Part shown: piece after piece, positions 1-6,298 of the stretch
Layout of the letters: each line of letters begins with the position of its first letter
Numbering within the stretch: the stretch's first letter is position 1
Origin: an uncultured Bacillota bacterium
Lineage (GTDB): Bacteria; Bacillota_I; Bacilli_A; RF39; UBA660
NCBI GenBank assembly: GCA_947165195.1
Contig: CAMUZJ010000030.1
Coordinates: forward strand, 1-12,697
Direction of reading: 5' to 3'
Length of the DNA stretch: 12,697 nt
The notes under the pieces: generated by a model
Database searches by the model: none
Seen by the model: the letters and a program-made list of their open reading frames with translations, nothing else
Told to the model about the DNA's origin: nothing
Program-made: the position numbers and the translations under genes

Positions 1-771
1 ATTACATTTGCAGAGTTTTCTTATACATTAATACAAGGATATGACTTCCTACATTTATATAAAAGTAAAGGGGTAAGATTACAAGCTGCTGGATCTGATC
101 AATGGGGAAATATCACAACTGGTATTGATTTGATTAGAAAGATGACTGGAGAACAAGCTTACGGCTTTACTATGCCATTAATATTAGATGCGAATGGTAA
201 AAAGTTTGGAAAAAGTGAAGGTAATGCTTTATGGTTAAATGAAGAAAAAACTTCTAGTTATGAATTATATCAATATTTAATTAATACAGATGATACAAAA
301 GTAGAAGAGTATTTAAAAGTATTTACATTCTTAACTCCAGAAGAAATTATGAATGTTATGGAGCAACATAATAAAGAGCCACATTTAAGAAATGCTCAAA
401 AAACATTAGCTCGTGAAATTATTACGGATTTACATGGTAAAGAAAGTTTTGAAGATGCCATAAAAATAAGTGAATCTTTATTTAGTGGAGATATTGCTCA
501 ATTTAAGGAAAAAGACATTCAAGCTGCATTTAAAGGATTAGATCCATTTGAAATAGAGGAAGATTTAAATGTAGTAGATTTATTAGTAGTAAGTGGTGCT
601 TGTTCTAGTAAAAGAGAAGCTAGAGAATTTTTGAATAATGGATCTATTACTATTAATGGAGAAAAAATTACAGATTTAGATTTTGTAATAAATAAAGAAA
701 ATTGTTTAGTTAATAAATATATTATTATTAGAAGAGGTAAAAAGAAATATCATATAGGAATTTACAAATAG
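1..771 (+). CDS. tyrS: Tyrosyl-tRNA synthetase, 5'-truncated by window edge
   Basis: Class I aminoacyl-tRNA synthetase that charges tRNA-Tyr with tyrosine in the cytoplasm. The reading frame is open from base 1; the 256 residues present correspond to about the last 60% of a ~420-residue TyrRS. Visible are the tyrosine-site signature GSDQWGNIT (fragment residues 31-39), the KMSKS-type ATP loop in the form KFGKS (68-72), and the LINTDD helix of bacterial TyrRS. The C-terminal S4-like tRNA-binding domain (about 190-254) contains SSKREAREFL and ends in IRRGKKKYH. The stop is TAG, followed by a hairpin terminator. The HIGH motif, the start and any T-box leader lie outside the window. Nothing looks broken in the visible part. 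Confidence 0.97.
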   Translation: MTFAEFSYTLIQGYDFLHLYKSKGVRLQAAGSDQWGNITTGIDLIRKMTGEQAYGFTMPLILDANGKKFGKSEGNALWLNEEKTSSYELYQYLINTDDTKVEEYLKVFTFLTPEEIMNVMEQHNKEPHLRNAQKTLAREIITDLHGKESFEDAIKISESLFSGDIAQFKEKDIQAAFKGLDPFEIEEDLNVVDLLVVSGACSSKREAREFLNNGSITINGEKITDLDFVINKENCLVNKYIIIRRGKKKYHIGIYK

Positions 772-783
772 GATAGTAAAATT

Positions 784-814
784 AGGAATGAAATTAGTAA
801 ATTCCTTTTTTTTT
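784..814 (+). terminator. Rho-independent terminator after tyrS
   Basis: A 6-bp stem AGGAAT / ATTCCT (784-789 with 801-806) with an 11-base loop runs directly into a nine-T tract (806-814). It lies 12 bases after the tyrS stop. The stem is short, but the T tract is strong. Confidence 0.6.
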
Positions 815-825
815 ACTTTATTTTT

Positions 826-834
826 TGGTAAAAT
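826..834 (+). promoter_or_regulatory. Candidate extended -10 promoter for the 861-3086 operon
   Basis: TGGTAAAAT matches a TGn extended -10 with hexamer TAAAAT, just downstream of the tyrS terminator T tract. No good -35 is seen at 16-18 bp. The 15-base stretch from 828 to 842 matches 12460-12474 at 14 of 15 positions, so the element may recur in this genome. The operon's GGAG ribosome site is at 849-852. Confidence 0.4.
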
Positions 835-860
835 CAGGGTAAGAGAATGGAGATGATTTA

Positions 861-2018
861 GTGAGTAAAAAAAAGTTACTTTTATTAGGAATTATTTTCA
901 TTTTAATATTTTTCTCTTTTATATTTGTAAAAATAAATAGTAAACTGAAAAATAATGTTATTTCTTATGATAATGTAAATTCTTTTAGTGTTTTTTCTGA
1001 TCAATACGTAGCAGTAGGTTCTAATAATAATAATGATTACCAGTATAAAAAAGCTAAATTAACGGTCTATGATTCTTCTAATGAGAAGGTATTAGAAAAG
1101 ATTTATAATAAAGGTTATAAAAGCGTTTTTTATGATGTTATAGGGGTAGAAGATGGCTATATTAGTGTTGGCAGTTATGAGTCTACTAAAAAAGAATTAA
1201 AAAGTGGTAGTCAAACAGCTCTAATAGTAAAATATGATTCTACGGGAAATATTGTTTTTGAAAATGATTATGGAGTTTTAGGAAACTCTAAGTATAAAAG
1301 CATCACTTCTTATAATACTTTCATTTTTGTCTGTGGAAGTATTCAATCAAGTAAAAATAAGCTAGAGTCTGGGATGTTTGTTCAATATGATAAAGATGGA
1401 AAAGAATTAAAAAGAATTAGTGGAGCAGAAAGAAATATTGTTATTTATAATGATATGTTAGTTGTAAATGATTCTATATTTATTGTAGGCCTTGATAGAG
1501 AAAACAGAGGAGTAATTGAAAAGTTTGATTTAGAAGGTAATTTGATAGATAGTAGCTATTATGATAGTGTAGAAAGTATTGGTTTTACCTCACTTACTTA
1601 TTTAGATAATTCTATTTATGTTACTACTTCAAAATATGAAAATGGTAAAAAGATAGCTGCTCTATTAAAGTATGATATGGATTTAAATCTTGAAAATGAA
1701 GCTATTTATAGTATTTTAGAAGATACTGTTTATACAAATGTAGTAGTGGATACTAATAAAAATATTGTAACAATTGGAACAATGGTTGAACAAAAGAAAA
1801 AAAATAGTAAATTAGTTGGAATTATCGGAAAGTATAATTCTAATTTAAAAGAGTTATCTGTAGTAAAGTATGCAACAGATCAAGAAATTTTATTTCGTGA
1901 TATACACAACTTAAATGATAAATATTTAGTAGTAGGTGATTCTATTAAGGAAGATAAAAGTATACAATCTAAATTTGTCACGTTTAGTTCTTCTTTAAAA
2001 GTTCTTGAGGTGAGTTAG
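861..2018 (+). CDS. Membrane-anchored protein with propeller-like repeats, function unknown
   Basis: I do not recognise a named family for this 385-residue protein. It starts at GTG; GGAG at 849-852 with an 8-base gap supports that start, and nearby ATGs are out of frame. Residues 5-24 are one hydrophobic segment after a lysine-rich start and lack a lipobox cysteine, so it is probably an uncleaved anchor with the rest outside the cell. The remainder is a chain of loosely repeated ~45-55-residue units, each of the type 'VGS... then xVKYDxxGNxxxE' (for example around 91-135, 145-185, 205-235, 248-285, 300-340 and 350-385). That is the pattern expected of a six- or seven-bladed beta-propeller. 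No catalytic motif is visible. Its TAG stop directly abuts the ATG of the next gene. Propeller fold and outside location are inferences. Confidence 0.8.
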   Translation: MSKKKLLLLGIIFILIFFSFIFVKINSKLKNNVISYDNVNSFSVFSDQYVAVGSNNNNDYQYKKAKLTVYDSSNEKVLEKIYNKGYKSVFYDVIGVEDGYISVGSYESTKKELKSGSQTALIVKYDSTGNIVFENDYGVLGNSKYKSITSYNTFIFVCGSIQSSKNKLESGMFVQYDKDGKELKRISGAERNIVIYNDMLVVNDSIFIVGLDRENRGVIEKFDLEGNLIDSSYYDSVESIGFTSLTYLDNSIYVTTSKYENGKKIAALLKYDMDLNLENEAIYSILEDTVYTNVVVDTNKNIVTIGTMVEQKKKNSKLVGIIGKYNSNLKELSVVKYATDQEILFRDIHNLNDKYLVVGDSIKEDKSIQSKFVTFSSSLKVLEVS

Positions 2019-2561
2019 ATGAACATAACATTAATTTCTAGTGCACCTACTAATCAAGATTATTTAGAGCTTTGTCAAGGAAGACAAAATAATCTTTTGT
2101 CTGATGATGGTAGAAGGCAATGTGCTAAATTAAAAGAAAAAATAAAAGATAAACATTATGATTATTGTTATATGTCGCCACTAGTAAGAGATGTGGAAAC
2201 CTCAATTATTTTAATAGGAGATAGAGTAGAGACTATAAAAGATGATAGACTGATTGATAGAGAATATGGAGAGTTTACAGGTATGTTAAAAAAATACTAT
2301 GACTTTTCAAAATATTGGGATTATAATAGTAATTATAAGGATAGGAAGGTAGAGGGGATACAAGAGTTATTTAGTAGATGTGAGAAGTTTTTGAATGATA
2401 TAGTAAATAAGTATGAAGATGGAGATATTTTAATAGTCGCATCTCCTGATGTTATAAGAGTATTACATTATTTAATTATTGATAAAAGGGAGGAATTATT
2501 AGATATTTCAATTGAAAACTTATTTTATGAAGAGTTGAAGGTAAAAAGGGAAGGGAAGTAA
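2019..2561 (+). CDS. Histidine-phosphatase (phosphoglycerate mutase) fold protein lacking catalytic histidines
   Basis: 180 residues, near the length of small histidine-phosphatase domains. Family landmarks are present: GRQNN..LSDDGRRQC (21-35; usual GxxDxxLTxxGxxQA), YMSPLVRDVETS (51-62; usual SSPLxRAxQTA), LIDREYGEFTG (78-88; usual LxExxFGxxEG) and IVASPDVIRVL (139-149; usual VxHGGxIRxL). The catalytic residues are replaced: the RHGET motif reads SSAPT (7-11), so both its Arg and the phospho-accepting His are Ser, and the second catalytic His is Ser142. Only Arg57 of the phosphate pocket remains. Phosphatase or mutase activity is therefore unlikely; a binding or regulatory role is an inference. 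The ATG directly follows the upstream stop, with GAGGTGAG at 2007-2014 as ribosome site inside the upstream gene, suggesting translational coupling. It uses AGG arginine codons several times, which are scarce in the neighbouring genes. Confidence 0.8.
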   Translation: MNITLISSAPTNQDYLELCQGRQNNLLSDDGRRQCAKLKEKIKDKHYDYCYMSPLVRDVETSIILIGDRVETIKDDRLIDREYGEFTGMLKKYYDFSKYWDYNSNYKDRKVEGIQELFSRCEKFLNDIVNKYEDGDILIVASPDVIRVLHYLIIDKREELLDISIENLFYEELKVKREGK

Positions 2562-3086
2562 ATGGATAGTAAAACACGTAAATCTTTTTATAAGGATTTA
2601 AAGAAAAGTTCTTTGTTATGGGGTATTTTAATTTTAATAGTAGGAATCATTTTATCAATTATTTGGTATTTTTGTGGTAAAGAATATAATACTATAACAA
2701 GTTATAAAAAAACAGAAGCATATATTATTTCTTCTGCTAAAAAATACTATATTAATCCAAGTGGTAATAAATCTTATCACTATGTAACAGAATTTAGTTA
2801 TAAAATTGATGGAATAGAATATGAAAATTCAATTGATGGAGATAATAATTACAAGAATGAAACTGCTATTATTTATGTAAATCCAGAAGATTATAAAGAT
2901 TGTCATTTTTTAAATGATGTAATTCGCTTAAAACAATTTCCTGGAGTTTTAACTTCTATTGCTGTTGTGTTCTTGATTATATTCATAGGTTTTAATACTT
3001 TATATATTTATCATGTTCATATGAAAAAACAAAGACGTAGAAGAAAAATGCAGCAAAAAAGGTATGAAGAAAATAAAAAAGTATAA
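2562..3086 (+). CDS. Two-TM DUF3592-like membrane protein
   Basis: 174 residues. Hydrophobic segments lie at about 17-37 and 129-150. Between them is a ~90-residue beta-rich domain (46-115) with the layout of DUF3592 proteins: 'TEAYIIS', then 'YxxEFSYKIDGIEYEN', then 'AIIYVNPEDY', matching that family's 'GxVv...vxYxvdGkxY...vxVxYdPxnP' pattern. This assignment is from memory of the family and is tentative. A strongly basic tail (151-174, with RRRR at 158-161) follows TM2. With N and C termini inside by the positive-inside rule, the middle domain would be outside. The ATG directly follows the TAA of the previous gene, with AGGGAAGGGA inside that gene as ribosome site. It is last in the three-gene operon, followed by a two-way terminator. 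No function is known to me. Confidence 0.8.
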   Translation: MDSKTRKSFYKDLKKSSLLWGILILIVGIILSIIWYFCGKEYNTITSYKKTEAYIISSAKKYYINPSGNKSYHYVTEFSYKIDGIEYENSIDGDNNYKNETAIIYVNPEDYKDCHFLNDVIRLKQFPGVLTSIAVVFLIIFIGFNTLYIYHVHMKKQRRRRKMQQKRYEENKKV

Positions 3087-3118
3087 AAAAAGAGACTTAT
3101 TTCTAAGTTTCTTTTATT
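3086..3118. terminator. Bidirectional terminator between convergent operon and rpsD
   Basis: AAAGAGACTT (3089-3098) pairs with AAGTTTCTTT (3105-3114) through one G-T wobble around a 6-base loop. A-runs on the left and T-runs on the right serve both strands. The right arm overlaps the rpsD stop codon (3114-3116). It separates two convergent units only 27 bases apart. Confidence 0.65.
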
Positions 3119-3716
3119 TGTTGTAGAATTCAACAATTAGTGCTTCATTAATATCAGCATTTAATTCATTTCTTTCAGGCATTCTTACGTAAGTAGCTTC
3201 CATTTTGTTTTCATCATAAGTAATGAAATCAACTCTACGGTTAACTTTTGCTAAAGATTCAGTAACTACTTTTAAGCTCTTATCTTTATCTTTTAATGAG
3301 ATTACATCTCCAGGTTTAACTCTATATGATGGGATATCTACTTTTTTACCATTAACAGTAACATGTCCATGGTTAACTAATTGTCTAGCTCCACGACGAG
3401 TACTTGCAAATCCGATTCTATAAGCTATGTTATCTAATCTTGATTCAAGTAATCTTAAGAAGTTAGTACCGTGAATACCTTTCATTTTTTCAGCTTCATT
3501 GAAAGTCTTTCTAAATTGTCTTTCATTTACTCCATACATGAAGCGTACTTTTTGTTTTTCTTTTAATTGTGTTCCGTAATCAGATAATTTTCCTTTACGT
3601 TCATTACCGTGTTGTCCTGGTCCATATGGACGTTTTACTAATTCTTTACCAGTTTCACTAATAGAGAATCCAACACGACGTGCTTTTTTGTAACTTGGTC
3701 CTGTATATCTTGACAT
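3114..3716 (-). CDS. rpsD: 30S ribosomal protein S4
   Basis: Primary 16S rRNA-binding protein of the small subunit; in several bacteria it also represses its own mRNA. It is 200 residues, the normal bacterial length. It starts MSRYTGPSYKKARR and contains RPYGPGQHG (29-37), RQFRKTF (66-72) and the S4 RNA-binding domain at about 91-155 (ESRLDNIAYRIGFAxxRxxARQLVxHGHVxVNGKKV). It ends in the typical EALIVEFYNK. The N-terminal zinc-finger cysteines of the zinc-binding form are absent, so this is the zinc-free type. The start is supported by AAGGAG (plus-strand 3727-3732), 10 bases upstream. It is a single-gene unit with its own leader and promoter, downstream of clpB on the same strand but separated from it by a strong hairpin. 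Confidence 0.98.
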   Translation of the reverse strand: MSRYTGPSYKKARRVGFSISETGKELVKRPYGPGQHGNERKGKLSDYGTQLKEKQKVRFMYGVNERQFRKTFNEAEKMKGIHGTNFLRLLESRLDNIAYRIGFASTRRGARQLVNHGHVTVNGKKVDIPSYRVKPGDVISLKDKDKSLKVVTESLAKVNRRVDFITYDENKMEATYVRMPERNELNADINEALIVEFYNK

Positions 3717-3870
3717 AAACCTTTTTCTCCTTCTATTTATTTTATTACAAATTACAAGAAGTCATTTAGTCGTACTTTAGGGAGTTTTTCTTTCACTTAA
3801 ACAGCTATTGCTACTTATATTTGAAAAACACATTAAAACACTCTAAATGTGCTGTCTCAAGGAATTTGCA
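3717..3870 (-). promoter_or_regulatory. rpsD 5' leader, probable S4 autoregulatory region
   Basis: About 150 bases lie between the predicted transcription start and the rpsD ATG, long for a compact genome. Pairings visible in the transcript include CACATT/AATGTG (plus-strand 3829-3834 with 3846-3851) and a flanking ACAG/CTGT pair (3801-3804 with 3852-3855), giving a nested structure. Firmicutes rpsD leaders are known targets of S4 feedback control (Bacillus subtilis). The function here is inferred from position and length; I could not match it to a specific covariance model. No open reading frame of note lies in it. Confidence 0.5.
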
Positions 3871-3876
3871 GTTTTA

Positions 3877-3905
3877 ATTATATGATAAAAGTGTTGATAT
3901 GTCAA
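3877..3905 (-). promoter_or_regulatory. Consensus sigma-A promoter of rpsD
   Basis: On the minus strand TTGACA (plus 3900-3905), a 17-bp spacer and TATAAT (plus 3877-3882) form a perfect housekeeping promoter. Predicted start is near 3870. Confidence 0.88.
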
Positions 3906-3943
3906 GAAAAATATACTTTTTTTGTTTTAGACAAGTAATTATT

Positions 3944-3952
3944 ATTATACCA
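3944..3952 (-). promoter_or_regulatory. Possible second rpsD promoter (extended -10)
   Basis: The minus strand reads TGGTATAAT, a full TATAAT preceded by a TG extension, about 67 bases upstream of the main -10. No clear -35 is seen. The sequence is AT-rich, so chance is possible. Confidence 0.3.
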
Positions 3953-3963
3953 TAATAAAAATG

Positions 3964-4008
3964 TAAAAATAATAAAAGTACTGTAGTTGCTTAAACTAGA
4001 GTACTTTT
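3964..4008 (-). terminator. Terminator hairpin downstream of clpB
   Basis: A long near-perfect hairpin. AAAAGTACT (3974-3982) pairs with AGTACTTTT (4000-4008); after one C-C mismatch on the minus strand the stem continues 5 bp (TAGTT/AACTA) around a 5-base loop. On the minus strand it is followed by TTTTATTATTTTT, making it a terminator for clpB, 15 bases past its stop. Confidence 0.75.
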
Positions 4009-4022
4009 TGATTAAACTTATT

Positions 4023-6134
4023 TTAATTGTTTGTTTTTATGATAAATTTATTGTTTTCTATATCGATGATAATTTTATCTCCTTCGTGAATTTTTTCATT
4101 TAATAATTCTTCTGCTATTAGAGTTTCAATATGTTTTGTAACATATCTTTTGATAGGTCTTGCACCAAATTCTTTTGTATAAGACTTCTCAATAATAAAT
4201 TTTTTTGCTTTATCTGTAAGTGAAATATGTAATTTAACATTACTTAAATGATGATTCGTAACATCAATGATTCTATCTAGTACTTCATAAATAGTGTCTT
4301 TTGATAAAGAATTAAATATTACAATTTCATCAATTCGGTTAATTAGCTCTGGTCTAAACTTTGATTTTAGTATGGATAATACTAAGTCATTACGTTTTTC
4401 ATTATCATTTTGTTCTAATATTATTTCTGATCCTAGATTAGATGTCATAATAATAATTGTATTTTTAAAATCAATTAATCTTCCTTGAGCATCTGTTATT
4501 CTACCATCATCTAGTATTTGAAGTAATATATTAAAGACATCTGGATGGGCTTTTTCTATTTCATCAAATAAAACAATAGAGTAGGGATTTCTTCTTACTG
4601 CTTCTGTTAATTCTCCACCTTCATCATAACCGACATATCCTGGAGGAGCTCCTAAAAGTCTTGAAACATTAAAGGATTCCATATATTCAGAACAGTCTAT
4701 TCGAATCATATGTTTTTCATCATCAAATAATTCATATGCTAAAGATTTCGCTACTTCTGTTTTACCAACTCCAGTAGGTCCCATAAATATAAATGATCCA
4801 ATTGGTCTATTAGGATCTTTAATACCAGATCTTGCTCTAATAATCGCATCACTTACTAATTGAATAGCTTCTTCTTGTCCCTTTACTCTGTTTTTTAAAT
4901 TATTTTTTAACGACAATAATTTTGCTTTTTCTCCACCAATAATTTTAGAAACTGGAACACTCGTCCATTTAGAGATAATTTCTGCAATATTATCTTCATC
5001 TACAACATCAGATAAAACTTCATTTTGCATGGATAATTTTAATTGAGAAATTTCAGCTTCTACTTTTGGAATATCCCCATTAATAATTTTTGCAGCTTCA
5101 TCTAAATCATATCTATCTTGAGCTTGTTCAAACTTAAATTTTAATTCTTCTAATTTTGATTTCTTATGATTAATAAGATCAATTAATTTCTTTTCATCTT
5201 CCCATTTCATACGAAGTTCATCTTGTCTACTTTTTAAAGACTTCATTTTTTCTTCAATTTCTTGTACTTTTTCTTTAGATGTATCATCTTTTTCTTTCTT
5301 TAGTGCTTGATGTTCTATCTCTAATCTCATAATTTCTCTATTAATCTTATCTAAGTCAGCTGGAACGGAATTCATCTGCATCTTGATAGTTGCACAAGCT
5401 TCATCTACTAAATCAATGGCCTTATCTGGTAAAAATCTATCTGTAATATATCTATCAGAAAGATTTACTGCAGCAACTAGTGCATTATCACGAATCGTTA
5501 CCCCATGATAAATTTCAAATCTTTCTTTTAAACCGCGGAGTATTGTTAGAGTATCAATAACACTAGGTTCTTTTACCATTACTTTTTGAAGACGTCTTTC
5601 TAAGGCACCATCTTTTTCAATATATTCACGGTACTCATTTAAAGTAGTAGCACCGATTAGTCTAATTTCTGCACGAGCAAGCATAGGTTTTAACATATTA
5701 CCAACATTCATGGCATTATTAGAACCAGCTCCTACTATCATATGAATCTCATCGATAAACATAATGATATCTCCATCAGACTTTTTAATTTCTTTCAGTA
5801 CCGCTTTAAATCTCTCTTCAAATTCTCCTTGATATTTAGCACCAGCTACTAAGGCAGCTAAATCCAGTTCCCATACCTTTTTGTTTTTTAAGTCTTCAGG
5901 AACATCTCCTCTTATAATTCTTTGAGCTAACCCTTCTACAATAGCTGTTTTACCAACTCCAGGTTCTCCGATAAGTACAGGATTATTCTTTGTTTTTCTA
6001 GATAAAATTCTAATAACATTCCTAATTTCATCATCTCTTCCTATGATGGGATCTATTTTATTATCTTTAACAGCAGAAGTAATATCTCTACCATATTTTT
6101 CTAATGGATTTTTATTATCTGTTTCCATATTCAT
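4023..6134 (-). CDS. clpB: ClpB disaggregase lacking the N-terminal domain
   Basis: AAA+ Hsp100 chaperone that, with DnaK/DnaJ/GrpE, threads and rescues aggregated proteins after stress. It is 703 residues against ~860 for full ClpB; the two-repeat N domain is absent and the protein opens at the linker NPLEKYGRDIT. AAA1: Walker A GEPGVGKT (56-63), pore tyrosine in AKYQGEFEER (Tyr101), Walker B FIDEIH (126-131), arginine-finger ALERR (177-181). A long coiled-coil M domain (about 251-370) marks ClpB rather than ClpC/ClpE. AAA2: Walker A GPTGVGKT (452-459), pore GYVGYDEGG (499-507), Walker B VLFDEIEKAH (521-530), sensor 1 TSN (564-566), sensor 2 GARP (657-660). No IGF-type ClpP-binding loop is seen, so it should not feed ClpP. 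The start has AGGGAGA 8 bases upstream, and the promoter lies close by, leaving no room for an N domain. Mycoplasma ClpB has a similar short form. Confidence 0.95.
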   Translation of the reverse strand: MNMETDNKNPLEKYGRDITSAVKDNKIDPIIGRDDEIRNVIRILSRKTKNNPVLIGEPGVGKTAIVEGLAQRIIRGDVPEDLKNKKVWELDLAALVAGAKYQGEFEERFKAVLKEIKKSDGDIIMFIDEIHMIVGAGSNNAMNVGNMLKPMLARAEIRLIGATTLNEYREYIEKDGALERRLQKVMVKEPSVIDTLTILRGLKERFEIYHGVTIRDNALVAAVNLSDRYITDRFLPDKAIDLVDEACATIKMQMNSVPADLDKINREIMRLEIEHQALKKEKDDTSKEKVQEIEEKMKSLKSRQDELRMKWEDEKKLIDLINHKKSKLEELKFKFEQAQDRYDLDEAAKIINGDIPKVEAEISQLKLSMQNEVLSDVVDEDNIAEIISKWTSVPVSKIIGGEKAKLLSLKNNLKNRVKGQEEAIQLVSDAIIRARSGIKDPNRPIGSFIFMGPTGVGKTEVAKSLAYELFDDEKHMIRIDCSEYMESFNVSRLLGAPPGYVGYDEGGELTEAVRRNPYSIVLFDEIEKAHPDVFNILLQILDDGRITDAQGRLIDFKNTIIIMTSNLGSEIILEQNDNEKRNDLVLSILKSKFRPELINRIDEIVIFNSLSKDTIYEVLDRIIDVTNHHLSNVKLHISLTDKAKKFIIEKSYTKEFGARPIKRYVTKHIETLIAEELLNEKIHEGDKIIIDIENNKFIIKTNN

Positions 6135-6160
6135 ATTATCAGTCTCCCTTTTCGTAGATT

Positions 6161-6189
6161 ATCATACTACATTAATTAGCACTTGTCAA
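6161..6189 (-). promoter_or_regulatory. Sigma-A promoter of clpB, overlapping CIRCE
   Basis: The minus strand gives TTGACA (plus 6184-6189), a 17-bp spacer and TATGAT (plus 6161-6166), five of six in the -10. The -35 sits inside the CIRCE element, so a bound repressor would block polymerase. Predicted start is near 6154, leaving a leader of about 20 bases. Confidence 0.8.
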
Positions 6190-6202
6190 TATAGAGTGCT
6201 AA
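6176..6202. promoter_or_regulatory. CIRCE operator (HrcA binding site)
   Basis: TTAGCACTT (6176-6184), nine bases, GAGTGCTAA (6194-6202). This matches the consensus TTAGCACTC-N9-GAGTGCTAA at 17 of 18 arm positions, with correct spacing. CIRCE is bound by the heat-shock repressor HrcA. It controls clpB and could also affect the divergent ezrA promoter about 55 bases away. Confidence 0.92.
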
Positions 6203-6258
6203 AAATTAATATAATCCTATAATTTTTTTTAAAAAGGTAGATAATTGCCTTATGATTG

Positions 6259-6267
6259 TGTTAAAAT
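6259..6267 (+). promoter_or_regulatory. Candidate extended -10 promoter of ezrA
   Basis: TGTTAAAAT is a TGn extended -10 with hexamer TAAAAT, 32 bases before the ezrA start. TTGCCT at 6245-6250 resembles a -35 but is only 11 bp away, too close to work with this -10. Confidence 0.4.
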
Positions 6268-6298
6268 GTTGATATAAGGTGAAAAATGAGGTGGAACC

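Noticed and set aside
2019..3086. AGG codons as a possible sense-codon reassignment
   Set aside because: AGG falls at positions where Arg or Lys is expected (for example SRGP in nrnA and GRRQC in the 2019 gene), so standard decoding fits. The local AGG excess in the 2019 gene is mild.
3223..3423. Plus-strand open frame opposite rpsD
   Set aside because: Antisense shadow of a highly conserved ribosomal gene, no ribosome site and no recognisable protein.
4294..4488. Plus-strand open frame opposite clpB
   Set aside because: Antisense shadow of the conserved AAA2 module; no supporting signals.
6161..6202. CtsR operator at clpB
   Set aside because: No tandem GGTCAAA-type heptamers are visible; only CIRCE fits.
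6135..6298. Remnant of a ClpB N domain or a frameshift upstream of clpB
   Set aside because: The space is filled by ribosome site, promoter, CIRCE and the divergent ezrA promoter; no coding trace of the N domain is seen.
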